A stretch of 64,000 nucleotides of DNA from the NCBI RefSeq assembly GCF_000725495.1, contig NZ_JNZD01000008.1:124001-188000 (forward strand). The letters are read 5' to 3'. Position numbers and translations under genes: made by a program. The stretch comes from Streptomyces aureus (lineage in GTDB: Bacteria; Actinomycetota; Actinomycetes; Streptomycetales; Streptomycetaceae). The notes beneath the pieces are model-generated. The model was not told the DNA's origin and ran no database searches. It was given only the letters and a program-made list of their open reading frames with translations. This document shows, piece by piece, positions 49,344 to 57,541 of this stretch (within the stretch, counting starts at the first letter, position 1; each line of letters starts with the position of its first letter).

Positions 49344-50381
49344 TCAGTGCGACCGCGTCGCGGCGTAGTCGGCGAAGAAGTCGCGGCGCTGGTCCGCCGT
49401 GAGGTGGCAGGCGGCTCCGCGCCCGTCCGTGACCTGGAGCAGCGGCTGCTCGGAGGAGCAGCGGCCGTCCGTGACCTTCTCCGCGAAGGTGCACCGCGGG
49501 TGGAAGCGGCAGCCCGACGGCGGGTTGAGGAGCGAGGGCGGCGAGCCGGGGATGGGCGACAGCGGAACGTCGACCGGTCCGTCCAGGCTCGGCATCGAGC
49601 CCAGCAGGCCCCAGGTGTAGGGGTGCTGCGGCGCCCGCAGCACCTCCTTCTTGGTGCCCCGCTCCACGCACCGGCCGCCGTACATCACCAGCACGTCGTC
49701 GGCGATGTCGGCGATGACGCCGAGGTCGTGGGTGATGAAGATGATCGCGGTGCCGAACTCCTGCTGGAGGTCCTTGAGCAGGTCCATGATCTGGGCCTGC
49801 ACGGTGACGTCGAGCGCGGTGGTCGGCTCGTCCGCGATCAGCAGCTCGGGGTCGCAGACCAGCGCCATGGCGATCATCGCGCGCTGGCGCATACCGCCGG
49901 AGAACTGGTGCGGGTAGTCGTCCACCCGCACGTCCGGCTGCGGGATGCCGACGCGGCGCAGCATCTCGATCGCCCGCGCCCGGGCCTCCTTCTTGGAGGC
50001 ACCGGTGTGCTTGCGGTACGTCTCGCCGATCTGCCGGCCGATCGTGTGGTACGGCGACAGCGAGGCCAGCGCGTCCTGGAAGATCATCGACATCTTGTTG
50101 CCGCGCAGCCGCTCGAGCTCCCGCTCGGAGGCGGTCAGCAGCTCCTTGCCGTCCAGCAGGATCTCGCCGTCGATGGCGGTGCGCTCACGGTCGTGCAGAC
50201 CGAGGATCGTCAGGTTCGTGACGGACTTGCCGGAACCCGATTCGCCCACGATGCCGAGCGTCTTGCCCTTGGCCAGGTCGAAGGTGAGACCGTCGACGGC
50301 CTTGACGACGCCGTCCTCGGTGGAGAAGTGGACCTTCAGATCCCTGACGGACAGGAAGGGCTGCTGATCGGTGCTCGTCAC
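49344..50381 (-). CDS. Oligopeptide ABC transporter ATPase (BldKD paralogue)
   Basis: OppD-type ATPase; 345 residues. Walker [40 protein letters not shown] and a C-terminal four-cysteine region ([16 protein letters not shown]). Long stretches are identical to bldKD, for example [20 protein letters not shown] and [20 protein letters not shown]. The GTG start has AGGAG 7 nt upstream. Confidence 0.89.
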   Translation of the reverse strand: MTSTDQQPFLSVRDLKVHFSTEDGVVKAVDGLTFDLAKGKTLGIVGESGSGKSVTNLTILGLHDRERTAIDGEILLDGKELLTASERELERLRGNKMSMIFQDALASLSPYHTIGRQIGETYRKHTGASKKEARARAIEMLRRVGIPQPDVRVDDYPHQFSGGMRQRAMIAMALVCDPELLIADEPTTALDVTVQAQIMDLLKDLQQEFGTAIIFITHDLGVIADIADDVLVMYGGRCVERGTKKEVLRAPQHPYTWGLLGSMPSLDGPVDVPLSPIPGSPPSLLNPPSGCRFHPRCTFAEKVTDGRCSSEQPLLQVTDGRGAACHLTADQRRDFFADYAATRSH

Positions 50382-50453
50382 GGGGACGCTCCTGGGGGGT
50401 GATGCGAGGGGTAGCTTGCGGTTCGGCGGGGGGACGGCGGCGGGGCGCCGGGG

Positions 50454-51434
50454 TCAGGCGAGCCGGATCCGCGGGTCGATGAACGCGTAGACGGCGTCCA
50501 CGATGATGTTGAAGAAGACGATCGCCCCGGAGGCCACCAGCGTCACGGCCAGCAGCATGGGCAGGTCGTTCGCCTCGACGGCCGTCACGGCGAGCTTGCC
50601 GATGCCCTGGAGGCTGAAGACCGACTCGGTGATGATCGCGCCGCCGATCAGGGTGCCCAGGTCGATGCCGAAGATCGTGACGATCGGGCCCATCGCGCCG
50701 CGCCAGGCGAAGCGGAAGAACACAGAGCGCCGGGACAGGCCCTTGGCGCGGGCCGTGCGCACGTAGTCCTCGCTGAGCTGTTCCACCAGCTGGGAGCGGG
50801 TCATACGGGTGTAGTTGGCCGTGAAGATGATCGACAGCGTCAGCCAGGGCAGCAGCAGACCGCCGGCCCAGGCGGCCGGGTCGTCGGTGAACGGCGTGTA
50901 CGAGGGCTGCTCGAGCAGGCCGACCTGCTGGACCAGGAAGTACATCGCGATGTAGCCGACGAAGTAGATCTGGAGCGAGGAGCCGATCAGCGAGAACGAG
51001 CTCGCGATCTTGTCGGCGGCCTTGCCCTGCTTGACGGCGGCGATCATGCCCGTGCCGACACCGATGATGAGGAAGAAGACCGAGGCGCCGAGGGCGAGGG
51101 AGATCGTGGTCGGCATGCGGTCCATGATCGTGCCCAGGACCGGCTCGCGGTTGGTGAACGAGAAGCCGAGGCAGGGGGCGTTGCAGTTGCCCAGGCCGCC
51201 GTAGTCACGCCCGACGAAGATGCCCTCCAGCCAGTGCCAGTACTGCACGGGCAGCGGATCGGCGATCCCGAGGTTCACCCTGACCTGCTCCAGTAGGTCC
51301 TTGGTGCAGACCTTGCCGCACGCCATGCGGGCAGGGTCACGCGGGATCGCGTAGAAGAGCATGAAGGTGACGGCGCTGATGATCAGCAGAATCACAAGTG
51401 CGCCGATGACACGGCGGACTAGAAAACGGAGCAT
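50454..51434 (-). CDS. Oligopeptide ABC transporter permease (BldKC paralogue)
   Basis: OppB-type permease; 326 residues, exactly the length of BldKC. It opens MLRFLVRRVIGALVILLIIS and shares the cysteine pairs CGKVC and CNAPC in the long external loop, the EAA loop EDYVRTARAKGLSRRSVFFR and the ending VDAVYAFIDPRIRLA. It follows the binding-protein gene by 106 bp, with a strong hairpin in between. Confidence 0.88.
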   Translation of the reverse strand: MLRFLVRRVIGALVILLIISAVTFMLFYAIPRDPARMACGKVCTKDLLEQVRVNLGIADPLPVQYWHWLEGIFVGRDYGGLGNCNAPCLGFSFTNREPVLGTIMDRMPTTISLALGASVFFLIIGVGTGMIAAVKQGKAADKIASSFSLIGSSLQIYFVGYIAMYFLVQQVGLLEQPSYTPFTDDPAAWAGGLLLPWLTLSIIFTANYTRMTRSQLVEQLSEDYVRTARAKGLSRRSVFFRFAWRGAMGPIVTIFGIDLGTLIGGAIITESVFSLQGIGKLAVTAVEANDLPMLLAVTLVASGAIVFFNIIVDAVYAFIDPRIRLA

Positions 51435-51502
51435 TTTGGCGTGACTTTCCGGACGGGGCGCCGTCGCCGGGAGTGTGGGGAGGGGGGTGAGGGGAGAGAG
51501 AC

Positions 51503-51532
51503 CGGGGCGGCGGCACGGTGGCCGCCGCCCCG
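51503..51532 (-). promoter_or_regulatory. Hairpin between binding-protein and permease genes, second opp operon
   Basis: Perfect 12-bp stem (51503-51514 with 51521-51532), 6-nt loop, 8 nt past the binding-protein stop on the minus strand, tail GGTCTCTCTCC. It occupies the same position as the hairpins in the other two operons. Confidence 0.75.
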
Positions 51533-51540
51533 AGGCAGGA

Positions 51541-53304
51541 TCAGGCCTTGGCGGCGTAGACCTTGCCCAGTGCGATGCAGGTGTTGCCGGAGTCGTAGAT
51601 CACGCCGCCGACCTTGGAGCCGTGGAAGTAGTTGCGGATCGGGTTGTAGTCCGGAACCACGGCGGCGAGCTGCATGATCTGCTCGTCGATGTCGCCCCAC
51701 ATCTTGGCGGCCTTCTTCGCGTCGGGCTCGACCGTGGCGGCGGCGATCGCCTTGTCCACGGAAGCGTCCTTCAGCTGCGGCCAGTTGACGCCACCGTCGG
51801 CGATCTGGCTGCTGTCGAAGCAGGGCTGGATGACCGCGTAACCGGCCGGCCAGTCCGGGCCCCAGCCGGCGGCGAACATGTCGTACTCGTTGTCGAGCTG
51901 ACCGATCTGGCTGTAGAAGGAGGTCTTGTCGACCTGCTTCACGACCGGGGTGAAGCCCGCCTTGGTCAGCGCGGTCTTGATCGCGACGGCCTGCTTGACC
52001 GCGTTGTCCGACTGCTGCATGGCGACGACGATGGTCTGGCCCGTCTTGCCGGCGTCCTTGAGAAGGGCCTTGGCCTTCTCGGGGTCACCCATGGGCTTCG
52101 TCTTCTTCTCGTAGAGGTCGAAGTCCTTGTGACCCGGGGTGAGCGGGCTGATGATCGTGGTCGCGGTCGCCGTGGAGAGCGAGCCACCGCGGATCTGCTG
52201 GAGCTGCTTCGACGGCCACGCGAAGTTGAGCGCCTGGCGCACCTTGACGTCCGTGACGCGCTTGGTGTTGATCGCGAAGTAGTAGCAGGTGGTGTCGACC
52301 TGGGTCAGGACGCGCTTCTTGAGCGTCGGGTCCGTCATGACCTTCTGGATGCGCTCGGCGGCGACCTCGTTGAGGAGCGACAGCGTGAACTGGTCGTTGC
52401 CCTGGTCGGCGATGTAGCGGTCCGTGGAGGCCAGCGACTGGAAGCCGAACTGGAAGACGAACTTGTCCGGGTACGCGTTGCGCAGCGGGTCCGTCTCGGC
52501 GACCCAGTGCTCGTTGCGGACCAGGGTCGCGCCCTTGCCGATGCTGCGGCTCTCGATCTTGTACGGGGCGCAGGACAGCGGGTGCTTGTCGTACTTCTCC
52601 TTGGTGTCGTGCTTCTTGGGCACGATGGAGAAGCCGCGCATGGCCACCATGAAGTTGAAGTCGGCGTGGGCCTCCTTCAGCTTGAACGTGATGGTCTTGC
52701 CGCTGACCTCGATGGAGTCGAGGTGCTTGCCGCCGTAGGGACCCTTGTACTTGTCGCCGCCGATGAGCCAGCCCTGCGGGTAACGGGGACCCTGGGTGAC
52801 GAAGGAGGCGAAGAGGCGCTCGAAGGTGTGGCGGACGTCCTCGATCGTGACGTCGGCGCCGTCCTCCCACTTCACGTTGTCCTTCAGCGTGAAGGCCCAG
52901 GTCTTGCCGCCGTCGGTCGCGGTGCCGGCGTCCGTGGCGAGGTCACCCACGAGGGTGGTGCCGCCCTTGGAGTCGACCTTGTAACCGGTCAGGCCGCGCA
53001 GGAACAGGACGGAGCAGGCACCCTCGTACGAGGAGTAGAGCTGCGCCGGGTCCAGGTGGTCCCAGTCGATCTGGTCGAGGGTGTAGATCGTGCCGCCCTT
53101 GACCGCGCCGGCGACCTCGGGGGCCGGACCGGTGGAGTCAGCCTTGGTGCCGACCGCGATGGTGGCCGCCTTGGCCTTGGCCACGGACGGGGCCTTGTTG
53201 CTGCCGCTCCCGCCGCCGTTGCCGCTGCTGCAGGCGCTCAGAACCGTGGTGGCACCGGCGGCCACACCAGTGGCTATGAGGAAGTTTCTGCGGGAAAAGG
53301 ACAT
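51541..53304 (-). CDS. Oligopeptide-binding lipoprotein (BldKB paralogue) with twin-arginine signal
   Basis: Family-5 solute-binding protein; 587 residues. The N terminus MSFSRRNFLIATGVAAG carries a twin-arginine motif (SRRNFL) and a lipobox LSAC (Cys25), so it is probably a Tat-exported lipoprotein. BldKB instead has a Sec-type signal. Mature regions match BldKB in order: TKADSTGPAPEVAGAVKGGT, GLTGYKVDSKGG, GKTWAFTLKDNVKWEDGAD, and an ending near ALGKVYAAKA. AGG lies 8 nt before the ATG. Confidence 0.88.
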   Translation of the reverse strand: MSFSRRNFLIATGVAAGATTVLSACSSGNGGGSGSNKAPSVAKAKAATIAVGTKADSTGPAPEVAGAVKGGTIYTLDQIDWDHLDPAQLYSSYEGACSVLFLRGLTGYKVDSKGGTTLVGDLATDAGTATDGGKTWAFTLKDNVKWEDGADVTIEDVRHTFERLFASFVTQGPRYPQGWLIGGDKYKGPYGGKHLDSIEVSGKTITFKLKEAHADFNFMVAMRGFSIVPKKHDTKEKYDKHPLSCAPYKIESRSIGKGATLVRNEHWVAETDPLRNAYPDKFVFQFGFQSLASTDRYIADQGNDQFTLSLLNEVAAERIQKVMTDPTLKKRVLTQVDTTCYYFAINTKRVTDVKVRQALNFAWPSKQLQQIRGGSLSTATATTIISPLTPGHKDFDLYEKKTKPMGDPEKAKALLKDAGKTGQTIVVAMQQSDNAVKQAVAIKTALTKAGFTPVVKQVDKTSFYSQIGQLDNEYDMFAAGWGPDWPAGYAVIQPCFDSSQIADGGVNWPQLKDASVDKAIAAATVEPDAKKAAKMWGDIDEQIMQLAAVVPDYNPIRNYFHGSKVGGVIYDSGNTCIALGKVYAAKA

Positions 53305-53381
53305 GGCTTACCTGCCTAGTGGTGGGTGAATGTGAGACGGGTAACCAGCCGGACGGCTATGACCGGTACTGGGGATGGAAG

Positions 53382-54410
53382 TCAGCGCTTGGACTTCGGG
53401 TCGAGTGCGTCGCGGACCGAGTCTCCGAGCAGGTTGAAGGCGAGAACGAAGATGATCATCGAGACGCCCGGGAAGATCATGAAGGTGATGTCTTCCGTGT
53501 AGAAGCCGGCACCACGCTGGATCATGACGCCCCAGTCCGGGGTCGGATCCTGGATACCGACGCCGAGGAAGGCGAGCCCCGCTTCGGCCGTGACGTAGGC
53601 CGGCAGCATGAGGGTCGACTGGATCAGGATCGGTGTCCAGAGGTTGGGCAGAAGTTCCTTGAAGACGATGCGGCGCGAGGACGCGCCGGTCACCTTCGCG
53701 GCCTCCACGAACTCGCGCTCCCGCAGGCCGAGGACCTGACCGCGCAGCAGACGCGCGATGGAGGCCCAGCCGAAGGCGGAGAGGACGAGGATCAGGCAGG
53801 TGGCCCGCAGCCAGGTCGGCACCTCTTCGTTGAAGGGCACGAAGAGCGCGTAGACGACCGGCATGAAGGCGATGAAGAACAGCGTGGACGGGAACGACAG
53901 CAGGATGTCGATGATCCGGCCGACGAAGTAGTCCGTCTTGCCGCCGAGATATCCCGCTGTGATGCCGATCACGACGCCGACCACCGTGGTGAGCAGGGTG
54001 GCGGCGGTGGCGATCATCAGCGAGGTGCGGATGCCGTACAGCAGGAACGTGAAGACGTCACGGCCCAGCTGGGGCTCGATGCCGAACCAGAAGCTGCCGT
54101 CGATGCCGCCGTTGGGCTTCACCGGGAAGGCGAAGTCGTTGAGCAGGCCGTCGGTCTCCTGGCCGTACTGCTCGTACGGGTTCTTCCCGTACAGCTTGGC
54201 TATCAGCGGCGCGGCTATCGCGATCACGAAGAAGAAGATCACGATGTACGCGGAGGCGACACCGGTGCGGTCGCGCTTGAAGCGCGTCCAGGCGAGTCGT
54301 CCGGGGGAGCGACTTTCCGAGCCCTTGTGGGTGGAAGACGAAGCCGGGGTCTTGCCGGTCTCGTCGGTCACCTCAAGTGGGGCGGCCGCGGATGGAGTAG
54401 GGGGGGTCAT
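53382..54410 (-). CDS. Oligopeptide ABC transporter permease (BldKA paralogue)
   Basis: OppC-type permease; 342 residues. It shares with BldKA the distinctive pre-helix segment PGRLAWTRFKRDRTG, the external loop (APLIAKLYGKNPYEQY, NGGIDGSFWFGIEPQLGRD) and the ending LLGDSVRDALDPKSKR. GGAG is 6 nt before the ATG. It is the first gene of the minus-strand operon and diverges from the third opp operon. A permease before the binding protein is unusual and is the same arrangement as in bldK. Confidence 0.89.
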   Translation of the reverse strand: MTPPTPSAAAPLEVTDETGKTPASSSTHKGSESRSPGRLAWTRFKRDRTGVASAYIVIFFFVIAIAAPLIAKLYGKNPYEQYGQETDGLLNDFAFPVKPNGGIDGSFWFGIEPQLGRDVFTFLLYGIRTSLMIATAATLLTTVVGVVIGITAGYLGGKTDYFVGRIIDILLSFPSTLFFIAFMPVVYALFVPFNEEVPTWLRATCLILVLSAFGWASIARLLRGQVLGLREREFVEAAKVTGASSRRIVFKELLPNLWTPILIQSTLMLPAYVTAEAGLAFLGVGIQDPTPDWGVMIQRGAGFYTEDITFMIFPGVSMIIFVLAFNLLGDSVRDALDPKSKR

Positions 54411-54679
54411 GATGCTCCAGGCCCGAGGGGGTCAAGGGCTCCGCAGGGCGCTCCCTACGGGCTACGCCGGACTTTTTCAACGCAATTCATGCAAGGTCAA
54501 TAAAATCTCGGTCGCCTTGGTTTTCTCTTTACTTTCTTTGCCCTGGCTTGACCTCAGCGTAACTACGCGTGTAGCGCACTGTGGCCGTTCTGTGTCCGGA
54601 TTCGGGCCAACAGGGCAAAACGGGCAATGAGTTCGTTATCCGGACGCCGGAGTCTCGGAATGCGTACATCTCGTGCACT

Positions 54680-54694
54680 GGAACCAACGGTTCC
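54680..54694. promoter_or_regulatory. Perfect 6+3+6 dyad GGAACC-AAC-GGTTCC
   Basis: Candidate operator in the divergent opp control region; binding protein unknown. Confidence 0.45.
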
Positions 54695-54700
54695 GCATCA

Positions 54701-54766
54701 AAGCGCGAAGATCTGTTGCGCGGAAGGTCAAGATCGTCTTCGTCGATGGTCAAGATCCTCTGACGG
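54701..54766. repeat. Three direct repeats with exact 22-bp period
   Basis: AAGATC occurs at 54708, 54730 and 54752. The second and third repeats share the longer word GGTCAAGATC and agree at most positions of the 22-mer; the first is weaker. Two helical turns of spacing would place all three on one DNA face. Confidence 0.7.
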
Positions 54767-54779
54767 AGTGTCCGGAGTG

Positions 54780-54813
54780 CCCCCTTCCGGATGGATCGCC
54801 ACCCGGAAGGGGG
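54780..54813 (+). promoter_or_regulatory. Stem-loop in the upstream region of the third opp operon
   Basis: 11-bp perfect stem CCCCCTTCCGG / CCGGAAGGGGG with a 12-nt loop. If transcription starts upstream of it, this would be a leader structure; otherwise it insulates the operon. No U-tract follows. Confidence 0.55.
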
Positions 54814-54937
54814 GAATCAATGTGCGATGTGCCCCATATAGGCAGATATTGGGCCCTAAAGGAAAACCGCACCGGAGCCGGACGTTCGACCCCGACTCCG
54901 GCGCCGGCGGCACAGCGCACTCTCGAGGAGGCACTCC

Positions 54938-56563
54938 ATGCGTGGAGCCACGCACGCCAAATGGGCCGCATGCGCGGCGGCGGTAGCCCTGGCGGCGTCC
55001 GCCTGCGGAGGCGGAGGGGGTGGCAGCAGCAGCGGCTCCGGCACGGTCAGCGCCTCCTGGGGCGACCCGCAGAACCCGCTCGAGCCGTCCAACACCAACG
55101 AGGTGCAGGGCGGCAAGGTCCTCGACATGATCTTCCGCGGGCTGAAGCGGTACAACGCCAAGACCGGCGCCGCCGAGGACATGCTCGCCAAGAGCATCGA
55201 GACCACCGACTCCCAGAACTTCACGGTCACCGTCAAGGACGGCTGGAAGTTCAGCAACGGAGAGGCCGTCACCGCCCAGTCCTTCGTCGACGCCTGGAAC
55301 TACGGCGCCAGCCTGAAGAACAACCAGAAGAACGCGTACTTCTTCGGATACATCCAGGGTTACGACAAGACGCACCCCGACACGGGCAAGCAGACCGCCG
55401 ACACCCTGTCCGGGCTGAAGGTGACCGGAACGAACACCTTCACCGTCGCGCTCACCCAGAAGTTCTCGACGTTCCCGGACACCCTCGGCTACGCGGCCTT
55501 CTCCCCGCTGCCCAAGTCGTTCTTCAGCGATCACGCCGCCTGGGTCGCGAAGCCCGTCGGCAACGGCCCGTACACGATCAACAGCTACACCAAGGGCTCC
55601 CAGATGTCGCTCACGAAGTGGGCCGACTACCCCGGGGACGACAAGGCCAAGAACGACGGCGTGACCCTCAAGGTCTACACGGACAACAACACCGCCTACA
55701 ACGACCTGCTGGCCGGCAACCTCGACCTCGTCGACGACGTGCCCGCGGCCCAGCTCAAGAACGCCAAGTCCGACCTGAACGGCCGGTACATCAACACCCC
55801 GGCCGGCATCATCCAGACGCTCGCGTTCCCCTTCTACGACCCGAAGTGGAACACCAGCGGCGCCACCAAGGTCCGCCAGGGCCTGTCCATGGCGATCAAC
55901 CGCCAGCAGATCACCGACACGATCTTCCAGAAGACACGGACCCCCGCCAGCGACTGGACCTCACCGGTGCTCGGCGAGAAGGGTGGCTTCCAGGAAGGCC
56001 TGTGCGGCAAGTACTGCGACTACAACCCGTCCGAGGCCAAGAAGATGATCCAGGACGGCGGCGGTCTGCCCGGCGGCCAGGTCAAGATCTCGTACAACGC
56101 GGACACCGGTTCCCACAAGGAATGGGTCGACGCAGTCTGCAACTCGATCAACAACGCCCTCGGCAACGACAAGGCCTGCGTCGGCAACCCGATCGGCACC
56201 TTCGCCGACTTCCGCAACCAGATCGGGCAGCACAAGATGCCCGGTCCGTTCCGGGCCGGCTGGCAGATGGACTACCCGCTGATCCAGAACTTCCTCCAGC
56301 CCCTCTACTACACGAACGCCTCGTCGAACGACGGCCAGTGGTCCAACAAGCAGTTCGACAACCTCGTCAACCAGGCGAACGCGGAGACCGACACCTCCAA
56401 GGCCATCAAGCTCTTCCAGCAGGCCGAGGGCGTCGTACGGGACAACATGGCCGCCATCCCGCTCTGGTACCAGAACGGCAGCGCCGGCTACTCGGACAAG
56501 GTCTCGAACGTGGCCCTGAACCAGTTCAGCGTGCCCGTCTACAACGAGATCACCGTCAACTGA
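54938..56563 (+). CDS. Peptide-binding lipoprotein, third opp operon
   Basis: Family-5 solute-binding lipoprotein; 541 residues. The Sec-type signal ends in ASAC (Cys23), followed by a Gly/Ser-rich linker. Features include PQNPLEPSNTNEVQGGKVLD, a hinge region NGPYTINSYTKGSQMSLTKW and a C-terminal VSNVALNQFSVPVYNEITVN. It differs from the two BldKB-type proteins in length and N-terminal pattern and belongs to the more widespread DppA-like group. GAGGAGG lies 6 nt before the ATG. It is followed by a hairpin before the permease genes. Confidence 0.88.
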   Translation: MRGATHAKWAACAAAVALAASACGGGGGGSSSGSGTVSASWGDPQNPLEPSNTNEVQGGKVLDMIFRGLKRYNAKTGAAEDMLAKSIETTDSQNFTVTVKDGWKFSNGEAVTAQSFVDAWNYGASLKNNQKNAYFFGYIQGYDKTHPDTGKQTADTLSGLKVTGTNTFTVALTQKFSTFPDTLGYAAFSPLPKSFFSDHAAWVAKPVGNGPYTINSYTKGSQMSLTKWADYPGDDKAKNDGVTLKVYTDNNTAYNDLLAGNLDLVDDVPAAQLKNAKSDLNGRYINTPAGIIQTLAFPFYDPKWNTSGATKVRQGLSMAINRQQITDTIFQKTRTPASDWTSPVLGEKGGFQEGLCGKYCDYNPSEAKKMIQDGGGLPGGQVKISYNADTGSHKEWVDAVCNSINNALGNDKACVGNPIGTFADFRNQIGQHKMPGPFRAGWQMDYPLIQNFLQPLYYTNASSNDGQWSNKQFDNLVNQANAETDTSKAIKLFQQAEGVVRDNMAAIPLWYQNGSAGYSDKVSNVALNQFSVPVYNEITVN

Positions 56564-56569
56564 GCCGCC

Positions 56570-56599
56570 GGAGCGGGCCCGCCCCGGCGGGTCCGCTCC
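56570..56599 (+). promoter_or_regulatory. Hairpin between binding-protein and permease genes, third opp operon
   Basis: 13-bp stem with one G-U pair (56570-56582 with 56587-56599), 4-nt loop, 6 nt after the stop codon, followed by TCTATCC. Confidence 0.7.
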
Positions 56600-56617
56600 T
56601 CTATCCCCGGAGCACTC

Positions 56618-57541
56618 ATGGGACGGTACGTCATCCGGCGACTGCTGCAGATGATCCCGGTCTTCATCGGCGCCACACTGCTCATCTTCGTCATGGTGAA
56701 CGTGATGGGCGACCCCATCGCGGGTCTGTGCGGTGAGCGCAAGTGCGACCCCGCCACGGCCGCCCAGCTGCGCTCGGAGTTCGGGCTCGACAAACCCCTG
56801 TGGCAGCAGTACCTGACCTATCTCGGGCACATCTTCACCGGCGACTTCGGCACCGCGTTCAACGGACAGCCGGTCACCGAGCTGATGGCCACCGCGTTCC
56901 CGGTCACCATCCGGCTGACGATCGTCGCCATCTTCTTCGAGATCATCATCGGCATCACGCTCGGCGTCATCACCGGTCTGCGCCGGGGCCGGCCCGTCGA
57001 CACCGGCGTCCTGCTGCTCACCCTCGTCGTCATCTCCGTGCCGACCTTCGTCACCGGCCTGCTGGCCCAGCTGCTGCTCGGCGTCAAATGGGGCTGGATC
57101 AAACCGTCGGTCTCCACGGACGCCACCTTCGGCGAGCTGATCGTGCCCGGTCTGGTGCTCGCCTCGGTGTCCCTCGCGTACGTGACCCGGCTGACCCGGA
57201 CCTCCATCGCGGAGAACAAGCGGTCCGACTACGTCCGCACCGCCGTCGCCAAGGGCCTGCCGCGGCGCCGGGTGACCATCAGGCACCTGCTGCGCAACTC
57301 GCTGATCCCCGTGGTCACCTTCATCGGCACCGACATCGGCGCGCTGATGGGCGGCGCGATCGTCACCGAGCGGATCTTCAACATCCACGGCGTCGGCTAC
57401 CAGCTCTACCAGGGGATCGTGCGCCAGAACACCCAGACGGTCGTCGGCTTCGTGACCATCCTCGTCCTCATCTTCATGGTCGCCAACCTGCTCGTCGACC
57501 TGCTGTACGCCGTACTCGACCCGAGGATCCGCTATGCCTGA
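56618..57541 (+). CDS. Oligopeptide ABC transporter permease, DppB type
   Basis: A 307-residue permease with six predicted helices. It starts MGRYVIRRLLQMIPVFIGAT, has a short external loop with the pair CGERKC, the EAA loop SDYVRTAVAKGLPRRRVTIR and the ending DLLYAVLDPRIRYA. GGAG precedes the ATG. Its stop overlaps the next gene by 8 bp, so the two permeases are translationally coupled. Confidence 0.9.
   Translation: MGRYVIRRLLQMIPVFIGATLLIFVMVNVMGDPIAGLCGERKCDPATAAQLRSEFGLDKPLWQQYLTYLGHIFTGDFGTAFNGQPVTELMATAFPVTIRLTIVAIFFEIIIGITLGVITGLRRGRPVDTGVLLLTLVVISVPTFVTGLLAQLLLGVKWGWIKPSVSTDATFGELIVPGLVLASVSLAYVTRLTRTSIAENKRSDYVRTAVAKGLPRRRVTIRHLLRNSLIPVVTFIGTDIGALMGGAIVTERIFNIHGVGYQLYQGIVRQNTQTVVGFVTILVLIFMVANLLVDLLYAVLDPRIRYA

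Larger units (their letters stand above)
54411..54937. promoter_or_regulatory. 527-bp divergent regulatory region between two opp operons
   Basis: AT-rich tract at about 54475-54545, unlike the surrounding GC content. On the minus strand TTGACC at 54495-54500 may be a -35 box for the second operon. On the plus strand TTGACC (54548-54553) and TAGCGC (54572-54577), 18 bp apart, form a candidate promoter whose -10 overlaps the dyad-like CTACGCGTGTAG (54563-54574). Further right are a perfect GGAACC-AAC-GGTTCC dyad (54680-54694), three 22-bp-spaced AAGATC elements, an 11-bp stem-loop (54780-54813) and a second AT-rich patch with CATATAGG (54835-54842). GAGGAGG (54925-54931) is the ribosome binding site of the third operon. 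Confidence 0.6.
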
